A DNA stretch of 64,000 nucleotides from Gammaproteobacteria bacterium (GTDB lineage: Bacteria; Pseudomonadota; Gammaproteobacteria; Steroidobacterales; Foliamicaceae): NCBI GenBank assembly GCA_011523505.1, contig WTGP01000018.1:486955-550954 (forward strand), written 5' to 3'. How positions within the stretch are numbered: position 1 is the stretch's first letter; every line of letters begins with the position of its first letter. The notes below the pieces were generated by a model. The model ran no database searches and was not told where the DNA came from. It saw only the letters and a program-made list of their open reading frames with translations. Both the position numbers and the translations under genes were made by a program. Positions 48,327 to 57,313 of the stretch are shown here, piece after piece.

Positions 48327-50743
48327 TGAGCGGATCCGCCCAAGGTCCGCGCTGGCCCGATTGCCGCAGCCCGCTGGACCGGCACGCCGAAGCGCAAACG
48401 CGAATCGAAGCGGAAGTCGGCCGCCGCCTGGCGAAGATGACGGCCAGGCAGAAGGTCGCACAGATGATTCAGGCGGAAATCTCGTCGATCAGGCCGGAAG
48501 ATCTGGCTCAGTTTCCCGTGGGGGCGGTACTCAACGGTGGTGGGTGTGCACCCGGCAACAACAAACGCGCCGCCCTCAGTGACTGGCTGGCGGTTGCCGA
48601 TGCCTTCTTCGAGGCGTCCACCGCCGGGGGCGGCGTGCCCGTCATGTGGGGAACGGATGCGGTGCACGGTCATTCCAACGTATGCGGCGCCACCGTTTTT
48701 CCGCACAATATCGGGCTGGGAGCCGCGCGCAATCCGCAACTGATCGAGGCCATCGGCGCGGCTACCGCAGCCGAGATCGTGGCCAGCGGAATGGACTGGA
48801 CCTTCGCGCCCACGCTTGCCGTGGCGCGGGACGACCGCTGGGGCCGGACCTACGAAAGCTATTCGGAAAGCCCGGAAATTGCCCGGGAGTACGCGCCCCG
48901 GCTGATTCGCGGCCTGCAGGGCAAACCCGCGCCGGGCGCTTTGGGCGGCCCGGGGAAGGTCCTGGCGACGGCCAAGCACTTCATCGGCGAGGGGGGCACG
49001 GGGGAAGGCATCGATCAGGGCAGCACCCGATGCAGCGAAGAGCAACTGCGCGACCTCCACGCTCCGGGTCACATGGCCGCCATTGCCGCCGGCGTGCAGG
49101 TCGTGATGGCGTCGTTCAATGACTTCAACGGCGCCAAGCTGCACAGCCACCGGCATTTGCTCACCGACGTACTCAAGGGGCAGATGGGGTTCACGGGATT
49201 CGTGATCAGCGACTGGAACGGGTTTCAGCAGGTTGGCGAGGACTTCGGCGACGCTTGCGCCGAATCGGTCAACGCGGGCATCGACATGCTCATGGCGCCC
49301 GAGAACTGGAGGCAGGCGCACGAATGTCTGCTTGAGCGGCTTGAGCTGGGCCAGGTGAGCATCGACCGGATCGACGACGCCGTGTCCCGGATTCTGCGCG
49401 TCAAGGTTCGCATGGGCCTTTTTGCAAGGCCGCGGCCGTCCGCGCGCGCCGGGGCCGGAAGCCCGCCGACGCTGGCCGCGCCCCGGCATCGCGCGCTTGC
49501 CCGTCAGGCGGTGCGCGAGTCCCTGGTGCTGTTGAAGAACGATGGCGGAATACTTCCGCTGAAACCCGGCGGGCGCGTCATGGTGGCCGGCGATGGCGCC
49601 GACAATATCGGTAAACAATGCGGTGGCTGGACCCTTACCTGGCAGGGAACTTTCAATGAAAACGGCGACTTCCCGAACGCGGACTCCATCCTTCGCGGTA
49701 TCGAGGAACATGTGCGCGGCGGCGGCGGCAGCGTCGCAGTGAGCCCCCGGGGCGAGTTCCGCGAGCGCCCCGACGCCGCCATCGTGGTTTTCGGAGAAGA
49801 GCCCTACGCCGAAGGGCAGGGCGACGTGTCCCACCTGAGTTTTTCCGCCCGCCACCCCGAACCGTTGCGAATTCTGCAAAGCCTTCGCGATGCGGGAATA
49901 CCGGCCATTTCCGTTTTCCTGAGCGGGCGCCCGCTGTGGGTCAATCCGGAACTCAACGCTTCGACCGCCTTCATCGCCGCCTGGCTGCCCGGAAGCGAAG
50001 GCAAGGGCGTAGCCGACCTGCTATTCACGAATGCGGAGCGGGAAATCGCACATGATTTCACCGGCCGACTGTCCTTTTCCTGGCCGCGCGACCCTCTTCA
50101 GACGCCGTTGAACGAGGGCGATGAGGACTACGATCCCCTGTTCCCGTACGGCTTCGGAATGAGCCTGTTCGAGCCCGCCAGGAGCCTTCCCAGGCTGTGC
50201 GAAGAGGATCCCGCGCGATTGCAGGCACAGGATCGCGTGTCTGTATTTGACAAGCGTCCCTTGAACGGATTCGAACTTTATGTGGGGGACCAGGAAGGCT
50301 GGCGCGTACCGGTAACGGCGCGCTCGGCCAGTTCGCCCTCGGGCATGGTATCGGTGCGCAATATCGACATGTCCACGCAGGAAGACGCGCGCGAAGTCAC
50401 CTGGCACGGCGGAGGCGCCCAAATCAGTTTCCACGGCGGCCGGCCCCTTGACCTTTCGCCGCTGGCCAACGCAAACGCGCAGCTCACCTTTGAAGTGCGC
50501 GTGGAAGCGCGCCCCGAAAGCAAGGTCATTCTGCGCATGGACAGCGCCTACCCGCACTGGGGCAGCCTGGACATAACGGAAACCCTGAGGGAACTGCCGC
50601 AGGGCAGGTGGCAGCGCGTCTCCATCGAACTGGAGCGGTTTATCGAATCCGGCACCGACCCGCGCTCGGTGGAGACCCCGTTCTTGCTCTGGACCGAAGG
50701 GGCGATGCGCCTTTCGCTGGCGAACATCGCGATTGCCGCGTGA
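48326..50743 (+). CDS. GH3 beta-glucosidase / exo-beta-glucanase without signal peptide (ExoP-like)
   Basis: Glycoside hydrolase family 3, probably releasing glucose from beta-glucan oligosaccharides. The 805-residue protein has the N-terminal (beta/alpha)8 domain with WGTDAVHGHSNVCGATVFPH, AKHFIGEGGT and the nucleophile Asp296 in FVISDWNGFQQ. The second alpha/beta domain holds ESLVLLKNDGGILPL, and a C-terminal beta-sandwich (from about residue 640) resembles the ExoP galactose-binding-like domain. The start is GTG at 48326. No signal peptide is seen in any upstream extension, so it appears cytoplasmic. It is coupled to lacI (TAGTG) and to the next gene (GTGA). Confidence 0.9.
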   Translation: MSGSAQGPRWPDCRSPLDRHAEAQTRIEAEVGRRLAKMTARQKVAQMIQAEISSIRPEDLAQFPVGAVLNGGGCAPGNNKRAALSDWLAVADAFFEASTAGGGVPVMWGTDAVHGHSNVCGATVFPHNIGLGAARNPQLIEAIGAATAAEIVASGMDWTFAPTLAVARDDRWGRTYESYSESPEIAREYAPRLIRGLQGKPAPGALGGPGKVLATAKHFIGEGGTGEGIDQGSTRCSEEQLRDLHAPGHMAAIAAGVQVVMASFNDFNGAKLHSHRHLLTDVLKGQMGFTGFVISDWNGFQQVGEDFGDACAESVNAGIDMLMAPENWRQAHECLLERLELGQVSIDRIDDAVSRILRVKVRMGLFARPRPSARAGAGSPPTLAAPRHRALARQAVRESLVLLKNDGGILPLKPGGRVMVAGDGADNIGKQCGGWTLTWQGTFNENGDFPNADSILRGIEEHVRGGGGSVAVSPRGEFRERPDAAIVVFGEEPYAEGQGDVSHLSFSARHPEPLRILQSLRDAGIPAISVFLSGRPLWVNPELNASTAFIAAWLPGSEGKGVADLLFTNAEREIAHDFTGRLSFSWPRDPLQTPLNEGDEDYDPLFPYGFGMSLFEPARSLPRLCEEDPARLQAQDRVSVFDKRPLNGFELYVGDQEGWRVPVTARSASSPSGMVSVRNIDMSTQEDAREVTWHGGGAQISFHGGRPLDLSPLANANAQLTFEVRVEARPESKVILRMDSAYPHWGSLDITETLRELPQGRWQRVSIELERFIESGTDPRSVETPFLLWTEGAMRLSLANIAIAA

Positions 50744-52062
50744 CCCGGGGCGGATTGCCATTCACCCTGCCGGGACTGGTGACGCTGGTCTGCGCGCTTT
50801 GGGCCGGCGCCTTGTGGAGTGATCAGCCGGCCGGGCCGGTGAAGGTGGAAGTGGTCGGCCAGGATGGGAACTACCGGCTGCTGAGAGGAGGGGAGCCCTA
50901 CCTCGTGAAGGGCGCGGGCTCGATCGTCAGCAACTACGTGGAACTCGCCCGGCGTGGCGGGAATTCCGTTCGCACCTGGAACATCGACATGGCGCAGGCG
51001 CGCCTCGACCAGGCGCTGGAAGCCGGAGTGACGGTTTCACTGTGCCTACCCGTCGTCGCCCCCCGCTACGGTTTCGACTACACCGACGAGACCTTTCTTG
51101 TTGCGCAGCGCACCCGTGTGTGGGCGGCGGTGGAACGTTACCGCGACCATCCGGCGCTGCTCACCTGGATCATCGGCAACGAACTCAATTTCGCGTACAC
51201 GGACCCGGTCCTCTGGGACGAAGTCAACAACCTCTCGCGAATCGTGCACCATCTTGACCCGAATCATCCCACCACCACCGCGATTACCGGGCTGGAAGAG
51301 GACGTCATTCGAGCGGTGCAGCAACGCGCCCCGGACCTCGATTTCCTCAGCTTCCAGGTCTATGGCGCGCTCGCGCTGCTGCCGGAGTTCGCCAGCGGCA
51401 TTCTGTCGGACACGCCGTTCATGATCACGGAATGGGGCCCGCTTGGGCATTGGGAGGTGGGCGCCACCGAATGGGGCGCGCCGATCGAACAGAACAGTTC
51501 CGACAAGGCCCGGCACTACCTGACCCAATACAGGAAGTTCATTTCCCCGCACCTGGGCAACGGCCTCGGCAGCTACGCCTTCCTCTGGGGCCAGAAACAG
51601 GAACGCACGCCCACCTGGTACAGCATGTTCACCTACAGCGGCGAGACGACCGAAACGATGGACGCACTTCAGACCGTCTGGACGGGCGCGGAGCCGGCCA
51701 ATCGCGCTCCCCGCGTGAAATCGCTCCTGCTGCACGGCAGGAACGCCTGGCAGAACGTCACGCTGGCGCCCGGAGAAAGCTATATCGCGCGGCTTTCGGC
51801 AAGCGACCCCGACGGCGACGAACTTCGTTATCAGTGGGCAGTCCGTAAGGAAAGCCAGGCCACGGCCGAAGGCGGCGACTTTGAGGAAGCGATCGAGGAA
51901 ATCGACGGCCTGATCGAGAACGCGACTCTCAGGCACATCGTGATGCGGGCGCCGGACACGCCCGGCGCTTACCGGCTATTCGTCGAGATTTACGACGGCA
52001 AGGGCCACGCGGGTTATGCAAACCTGCCGTTTCGCGTGCAAGTCGAGGCCGCTCGCCGATGA
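50740..52062 (+). CDS. Exported clan GH-A glycoside hydrolase
   Basis: Retaining glycosidase with a TIM barrel resembling the catalytic part of GH2 or related GH-A families; exact family uncertain, beta-glucan linkage inferred from context. The 440-residue protein has a hydrophobic N-terminus (LPGLVTLVCALWAGALW), a signal peptide or anchor, then NSVRTWNIDMAQ, the acid/base Glu148 in WIIGNELNFAY and the nucleophile Glu231 in FMITEWGPLGHWE. A C-terminal Ig-like domain (LSASDPDGDELRYQWAV) follows. The GTG start overlaps the GH3 stop (GTGA), and its own stop overlaps the symporter start (ATGA). Confidence 0.82.
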   Translation: MTRGGLPFTLPGLVTLVCALWAGALWSDQPAGPVKVEVVGQDGNYRLLRGGEPYLVKGAGSIVSNYVELARRGGNSVRTWNIDMAQARLDQALEAGVTVSLCLPVVAPRYGFDYTDETFLVAQRTRVWAAVERYRDHPALLTWIIGNELNFAYTDPVLWDEVNNLSRIVHHLDPNHPTTTAITGLEEDVIRAVQQRAPDLDFLSFQVYGALALLPEFASGILSDTPFMITEWGPLGHWEVGATEWGAPIEQNSSDKARHYLTQYRKFISPHLGNGLGSYAFLWGQKQERTPTWYSMFTYSGETTETMDALQTVWTGAEPANRAPRVKSLLLHGRNAWQNVTLAPGESYIARLSASDPDGDELRYQWAVRKESQATAEGGDFEEAIEEIDGLIENATLRHIVMRAPDTPGAYRLFVEIYDGKGHAGYANLPFRVQVEAARR

Positions 52063-53483
52063 AGGGCTGGAAGGACCGCGCCACCGCACCGGCGGATCGC
52101 GTTCCCTTCCCGCGAATGATCGCCTACGGCCTGGGCGGATTCACGAATAACCTCCTGGCGGCCGCCAGCGGCGGCATGATGCTGGTGCTCAACATCGGCT
52201 ACGGGATGAATCCCGGACTCGTGGGGCTGCTGTCCGCGATTCCGCGATTCACCGACGCCGCCACCGATCCCATCATGGGATACATTTCCGATAACACCCG
52301 GTCGCGCTGGGGTCGCAGGCGTCCCTACATATTCGTGGGCGCGATACTTGCGGGACTTTCCTTCGCCGCGCTCTGGCAGCTACCGCGCATCGCGGGCGAG
52401 GGGCTGCTGTTCGCCGTATTCCTCGCGGGCTCGCTGCTGTTTTTCCTGGGCTATACGATTTTCGCGACACCCTGGGTCGCGCTCGGCTACGAACTCACGC
52501 CGGACTACGATGAACGCACGCGCCTGATGGGCGTGCAGAACTTCTTCAGCCAGTCCGCCTACCTGATCGCCCCATGGTTCCTCGTTTTCATGGAACTGGA
52601 CGCGTTCACCGACATTCGGAATGGGGCGTCCGTCCTGGCCGTGCTGGTGGGCATTGCCTGTGTCGCAATCGGCGTGCTCCCCGCCGTCTTGCTGCGCGAG
52701 CGATTCCTGGACAATCCAACGGAATCCGTGGGGCAGTCAGCCAGACTCAGGCGCATTTCCGGCGAAGTCCGGAGCTTTCTCAAGGGATTTACCCAAACCT
52801 TGCGTAGCAGGCCGTTTCTAAAACTGTGCGGAGCAACCTTCCTGGTCTTCAACGGCTTTCAGCTCATAGCCGCCTTTCAATCCTATGTGGTGATCTATTA
52901 CGTCTTCGCCGGCGATCGCGATCCAGCGAGCGATTACCTTGCGTACTTCGGTACGATCATGACGGCTTCGACCTTTGCGGTGGTCGCGTTCGCAGCCTGG
53001 CTGGGCACGGTGGTCGGCAAGCGCCATGCATTCTTCATTTGCATCGGCATTTCCACGCTGGGTTATGCGCTCAAGTGGTTCTGCTACGACCCGGCCAACC
53101 CTCTTTTGCTGCTGATCCCCGCTCCGCTGCTCGCTTTCGGGCTGGGCAGCCTGTTTACCCTCATGCCGTCCATGGTTGCGGACGTCTGCGACCTCGATGA
53201 ACTGGAGACCGGAAAGCGCCGAGAGGGCATGTACGGATCGATTTTCTGGTGGGTGGTGAAACTTGGTATGGCCGCCGCCCTGGCCGCGGGCGGCTTCCTT
53301 TTGAACTTCACCGGCTTCGACGTGAAGCTCGAGGGCAATCAAACCGAGAGCGCATTGTTCTGGATGCGCGTGTGCGACGTGGTGCTGCCGGTGATCACTT
53401 CGCTGCTCGCCATCGCTTGCGTGGCGGCGTACGATCTGAGCGAGTCACGGGTCCGGGAAATCCGACGTCAGCTTGGCCGTTAA
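52059..53483 (+). CDS. Sugar:cation symporter of the GPH (MelB-like) family
   Basis: Inner-membrane importer of glycosides coupled to sodium or protons, 474 residues and about twelve membrane segments. The family-typical start IAYGLGGFTNNLLAA is followed by RFTDAATDPIMGYISDNTRS (the cation-site Asp lie here), SRWGRRRPYIFVGA and, near the C-terminus, MPSMVADVCDLDELETGKRR and EGMYGSIFWW. Last gene of the lacI-GH3-GH-A unit, coupled by ATGA. It probably imports the products that the cytoplasmic GH3 then hydrolyses. Confidence 0.92.
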   Translation: MKGWKDRATAPADRVPFPRMIAYGLGGFTNNLLAAASGGMMLVLNIGYGMNPGLVGLLSAIPRFTDAATDPIMGYISDNTRSRWGRRRPYIFVGAILAGLSFAALWQLPRIAGEGLLFAVFLAGSLLFFLGYTIFATPWVALGYELTPDYDERTRLMGVQNFFSQSAYLIAPWFLVFMELDAFTDIRNGASVLAVLVGIACVAIGVLPAVLLRERFLDNPTESVGQSARLRRISGEVRSFLKGFTQTLRSRPFLKLCGATFLVFNGFQLIAAFQSYVVIYYVFAGDRDPASDYLAYFGTIMTASTFAVVAFAAWLGTVVGKRHAFFICIGISTLGYALKWFCYDPANPLLLLIPAPLLAFGLGSLFTLMPSMVADVCDLDELETGKRREGMYGSIFWWVVKLGMAAALAAGGFLLNFTGFDVKLEGNQTESALFWMRVCDVVLPVITSLLAIACVAAYDLSESRVREIRRQLGR

Positions 53484-53550
53484 GCCTCCTGGCGTGCTTC
53501 CTCGCCTTCTTCCTGCCCCTCCCTTCCTGGAGGCGCCATCGCTTCTTCCT

Positions 53551-53667
53551 CAGCGCTTGCGCTGGCATCCTTGCCGCACAGTTTTGCCGGAATAGCGGCC
53601 GGGGCTGACTCCATGTCAGCCCGTTCGCATCTGGCAAAGGCATGCTTTGCCTCGCCGCTGCGCGGCG
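53551..53667. repeat. Cluster of three small palindromes between convergent operons
   Basis: The 238-bp space between the converging GPH and GH3 genes contains three short inverted repeats: CAGCGC-TT-GCGCTG (53551-53564), GGCAAAG-GCATG-CTTTGCC (53633-53651) and CGCCGC-TGC-GCGGCG (53653-53667). None has a T-run. Overlapping open frames here (for example 53480-53689, minus) have no recognisable product. It may work as a bidirectional transcription stop or be a dispersed intergenic repeat. Confidence 0.4.
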
Positions 53668-53721
53668 ACCGATGCTCACCCTGCTCCAACGCTCCCGGAA
53701 GGGATGGGCAGGCAGAAGGCT

Positions 53722-55671
53722 TCAGCTTCCGTCGAATTGCTCGTAGCGCAGGCCGAAGCCTGGCGGGTAGGCGGGACGGTAGGGTTCGTCGCCCGGATTG
53801 TTGACTGCCTGATCGGCCCTTTCCGGCCAGGAAAACGAAAGCCGGCCGGCGAAATCGAAGCGCGGAGCGCCATCGGAGGCCGCGATCAGCACGTCCGCGA
53901 CCCCGGCGCCCTCGCTGCCCGGCAGCCAGGCCACGACGAATGCGTCGGACGCTTCGATTTCATCCGGGACGGCCAGCGGGCGTCCGGTCAGCAGGACGCT
54001 CACCACCCGGACTCCGGCAGCCTGCAAACGCAGGGCCGCTTCCAGGTGGGACTTGTCGCGAGAACTGAACTCCAGTGTCTTCACGTCGCCCTCGTATTCC
54101 GCGTACGGCCGCTCGCCGTAAACGAGCAGCGCGACGTCCGGCAGGGAAGCCGCCGACCCTGTCCCCAATTCTGAGAATTGCCGGTATTCCACCGTTCCAC
54201 CTGTGCCTTCCACAGCCGCCGTGATCCCACCCAGGATGCTGGTGGCGCCGGGGAAATCGGAGTTTTCGATATCGTCGCCCTGCCAGGTCATCGACCAGCC
54301 GCCCAGTTGACTGGGGATATCGGATGCCGCGGCGCCGGCCACGAGGACCCTGGATTTCGGTTCAATCGGCAAAACGCTGCCTTCGTTCTTCAGCAGGACC
54401 AGCGATTCCCTGACCGCCCGGCGGGCCAGCGCGCGGTGTTCGGGATGACCGATCCACTCGGAACGGCTTACCGTGCCGCTTTCGCGTTCCGGCGCAAGCG
54501 GGCGCGACGAGGGGCGCGGCGCGTCCAGCAGTCCGGCGCGAAGCTTGACGCGCAGGATCCGCCGCACGGCGTCGTCCAGCCGCGCACCCGCGATCTCTCC
54601 CATGCGGACCTGGCGAAGCAGGTTGCGGTGCAGGCGCTTCCACTGCTTCGGAGCCATGAACATGTCCACGCCGGCGTTGAATGCCTCCGGGCAACTGCCC
54701 GCGCTGCAGCCCGGAACCTGCGAGTGGCCGTCCCAGTCCCCGACCAGGAAGCCGTCGAAACCCATTCGGCCCTTCAGCACCTCCTGCAGCAGGTAGGGAT
54801 TGGCGTGCATCTTCAGGCCGTTCCATGAACTGAAGGAAACCATCACCGTTTGCGCTCCGCTCCCGAGCGCCGTGCGGTAGCCGGAGGCGTGAATCCGCGC
54901 GAGTTCATCTTCGCCGACCTCGGTATTGCCCTGGTCCACGCCGTCGGTGGTGCCGCCGTCGCCCAGAAAGTGCTTTGCGGTGGCCAGCACCTTGCCGGGC
55001 GCCATGAAGTCCCTGCCAACGGCACCCTGCATCCCCTCGATCAGCGCGGCGCCCAGTTCGGCCACCCGGTCGGGCTGCTCGGAATACCCCTCGTAGGTCC
55101 GCCCCCAGCGGTCATTGCGCGGTACGGCCAGCGTGGGCGCGAAATTCCAGTAGATCCCGGTGGCCGCCACCTCGCGCGCGGTTGCGGCCCCGATCAGCTC
55201 CAGCAATACAGGGTTGGCGGTGGCCCCCAGTCCAATGTTGTGCGGGAAGAGCGTCGCGCCGAACACGTTGTTGGCGCCGTGTACGGCGTCTGTGCCCCAG
55301 ATGACCGGGATTGCGGGCCGCCCGTCATTGCGGTCGATGGAGGCCTCGTGGTAGGCGTCGGCCAGCGCCAGCCAGTCGGCGGCCGAAGCGTGCCGGTCCT
55401 TGCCCGGAAACGACCCGCCGCCGTTCAACACGGCGCCAAGGCGGTAACGCTTGACGTCCCTGGGGGACACGTGCTGGATTTCCCCCATGATCACCTGCCC
55501 CACCTTGTCGCTCAGCGACATGCGGGCAAGGATCCCGTTCAGACGGGCTTCTTCGGCGGCATCGGCCGGGAACGGGCTGGACTGTGCCGGCCACTGCGAC
55601 GAATCGGCCGCCGCGCCGGCCGCAACCAGAAGGAGTGTCCAGACGAACGACTGAAGTTGTCGCATTCTCAT
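53722..55671 (-). CDS. GH3 beta-glucosidase, exported
   Basis: Second family 3 glycosidase, 649 residues. The N-terminal signal peptide (LQSFVWTLLLVAAGAAA, cleavage before DSSQW) places it in the periplasm or outer membrane. It contains IWGTDAVHGANNVFGATLFP, DDGGT-like loop KHFLGDGGTTDGVD, the nucleophile Asp312 in FLVGDWDGHSQ and ESLVLLKNEGSVLPI. It lacks the C-terminal ExoP-like domain of the other GH3, which is about 150 residues longer. The start follows the symporter stop by one base, so the two are one operon. It converges on the GPH operon. Confidence 0.92.
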   Translation of the reverse strand: MRMRQLQSFVWTLLLVAAGAAADSSQWPAQSSPFPADAAEEARLNGILARMSLSDKVGQVIMGEIQHVSPRDVKRYRLGAVLNGGGSFPGKDRHASAADWLALADAYHEASIDRNDGRPAIPVIWGTDAVHGANNVFGATLFPHNIGLGATANPVLLELIGAATAREVAATGIYWNFAPTLAVPRNDRWGRTYEGYSEQPDRVAELGAALIEGMQGAVGRDFMAPGKVLATAKHFLGDGGTTDGVDQGNTEVGEDELARIHASGYRTALGSGAQTVMVSFSSWNGLKMHANPYLLQEVLKGRMGFDGFLVGDWDGHSQVPGCSAGSCPEAFNAGVDMFMAPKQWKRLHRNLLRQVRMGEIAGARLDDAVRRILRVKLRAGLLDAPRPSSRPLAPERESGTVSRSEWIGHPEHRALARRAVRESLVLLKNEGSVLPIEPKSRVLVAGAAASDIPSQLGGWSMTWQGDDIENSDFPGATSILGGITAAVEGTGGTVEYRQFSELGTGSAASLPDVALLVYGERPYAEYEGDVKTLEFSSRDKSHLEAALRLQAAGVRVVSVLLTGRPLAVPDEIEASDAFVVAWLPGSEGAGVADVLIAASDGAPRFDFAGRLSFSWPERADQAVNNPGDEPYRPAYPPGFGLRYEQFDGS

Positions 55672-55672
55672 A

Positions 55673-57226
55673 TCAGCCTGCGAGGACCCACTGTGAAAAA
55701 ACGACCCAGATCAGCAACACCAGGAGCACAACGCCCGCGCTCAAGGCGACATCGCTACGCCAGCCCGGCCGGCCCCGCATGTCCTCGCGCCGCACCGTGA
55801 GTTCGGATGCGCCGCCGCCCGTGGCGAGACTTACGCCGACCAGCACCGCGGTCGAGATTGCGAACAGGGCAATGGCGACGTGCAGGAAGTTGATCTCCGC
55901 AAGCGCAAGCCACAGGCTTCCCTCGAAGGCCCCCGGGTTCATTCCGGTCATCACCTCGATGAACAGCCGGGCCAGGCCCAGCACGGCCCCCACGGCCAGC
56001 GACCACTTCGCGCCGGAGGCATTGGCGCCGGGCCAGAGCACGCCCACCAGGAACACGGCCGCAATGGGCGGGGCGATATAGGCCTGCACGCTCTGCAGGT
56101 AGGTGAACAGTCCGCCGGAAACAAAGTCCATGAACGGGATCCACAGCAAGGCCAGGACCACCATCACAACCGTTGCCGCGCGCCCCACCGTCACCAGGCG
56201 CGCCTCGCTCGCATCCGCGACCACCCGTCGATACAGGTCCACCGTGAAGATGGTGGAGGCCGAATTGAAGACCGACGAAAGAGAGCTCATCAGGGCCGCC
56301 AGCAGGCCGGCCGCAACCAGGCCCTTCAGCCCGGCCGGAAGCAGGGCGCCGATCATGGCCGGCAACGCCTGATCGGGGTCGTCGAGTTGCAGCGCGCCCG
56401 TGTTGCTGAGTGCCAGCGCCAGGACGCCAGGCAATACGAAAAGGAACAGCGGAAGTTGCTTGAGCCACGCGGCGAAGATGGTCCCCCGGCGCGCGTTTTC
56501 GATCCCGTTGGCCGCCAGCACTCGCTGCACGATGAACTGGTCCGTGCACCAGTACCAGACCGCCAGGATGGGCGCCCCGAACAGGATGCCGGTCCACGGG
56601 AACTCCGGATGGTTGACGCTGCGCCACAGGCTGAAGGCCTGCGGCTGCACCGCCGCCTGCATGCCGTCCCAGCCGCCCACCGCGTTCAGGCCGATCACCG
56701 TTACCGCAATCGCCCCGCCCAGGAGGACGAACATCTGCACCATGTCCGTGTAGAGCACCGCCCGCAGGCCGCCCCATGCGGTATAGACGCCGGTAAGCGC
56801 AACGATGGTCAGCGCGCCCCACCAGAACGGAATACCCATGAGGGTTTCGAACACGATCCCGCCGGCCGCGACCGTGACGGCGATCTTGGTCAGGACGTAG
56901 CCGACCACCGAAATGACGGCCAGGTAGGTACGCGGACCCCTTGAGTAGCGCTTCTCCAGGAATTCCGGCATCGTGAAGACGCCGGAGCGCAGGTAAAAGG
57001 GCGCGAACAACCAGCCCAACAGCAGCAAGGCGAAGGCCGCAAGGATTTCGAACTGCGCAACCGGCACTCCCTCCACGGCGGCGGAGCCCGCCAGCCCCAC
57101 CAGGTGTTCGGAGCCGATATTGGAAGCGAAGATCGAGGCCCCCACCACGAACCAGCCGACGTTGCGTCCGGCCAGGAAGAACTCCGCCCGGCCGGCCTGA
57201 CGCTTGCGGCCAACCGTCCAGGCCAC
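55673..57226 (-). CDS. Sodium:solute symporter (SSS, SglT-like), start codon unclear
   Basis: Sodium-coupled importer, by context for a sugar. About thirteen membrane segments; AEFFLAGRNVGWFVVGASIF, SNIGSEHLVGLAG, AWGGLRAVLYTDMVQM and ALMSSLSSVFNSASTIFT are family-typical. GTG at 57226 is the first standard start codon (517 residues), but it cuts away most of membrane segment 1. In the same frame the DNA continues upstream as ILDWVVVGAYFALILW, exactly the missing helix, and a strong Shine-Dalgarno (AAAGGGGAGG, 57288-57297) lies before it, yet no ATG, GTG or TTG occurs up to the esterase stop at 57314. ATA at 57272-57274 is the closest near-start. Confidence 0.85.
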   Translation of the reverse strand: MAWTVGRKRQAGRAEFFLAGRNVGWFVVGASIFASNIGSEHLVGLAGSAAVEGVPVAQFEILAAFALLLLGWLFAPFYLRSGVFTMPEFLEKRYSRGPRTYLAVISVVGYVLTKIAVTVAAGGIVFETLMGIPFWWGALTIVALTGVYTAWGGLRAVLYTDMVQMFVLLGGAIAVTVIGLNAVGGWDGMQAAVQPQAFSLWRSVNHPEFPWTGILFGAPILAVWYWCTDQFIVQRVLAANGIENARRGTIFAAWLKQLPLFLFVLPGVLALALSNTGALQLDDPDQALPAMIGALLPAGLKGLVAAGLLAALMSSLSSVFNSASTIFTVDLYRRVVADASEARLVTVGRAATVVMVVLALLWIPFMDFVSGGLFTYLQSVQAYIAPPIAAVFLVGVLWPGANASGAKWSLAVGAVLGLARLFIEVMTGMNPGAFEGSLWLALAEINFLHVAIALFAISTAVLVGVSLATGGGASELTVRREDMRGRPGWRSDVALSAGVVLLVLLIWVVFSQWVLAG

Positions 57227-57313
57227 CCACAGAATCAGAGCGAAGTAGGCCCCGACAACAACCCAGTCGAGTATGGAAACGAGACGATCCTCCCCTTTAC
57301 AGAGGGCGCAACT

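Noticed and set aside
53480..53689. Small minus-strand open frame (69 residues) in the spacer between the glycan operons
   Set aside because: Composition is charged and repetitive, it overlaps small palindromes and has no homologue I recognise; more likely a non-coding spacer or repeat.
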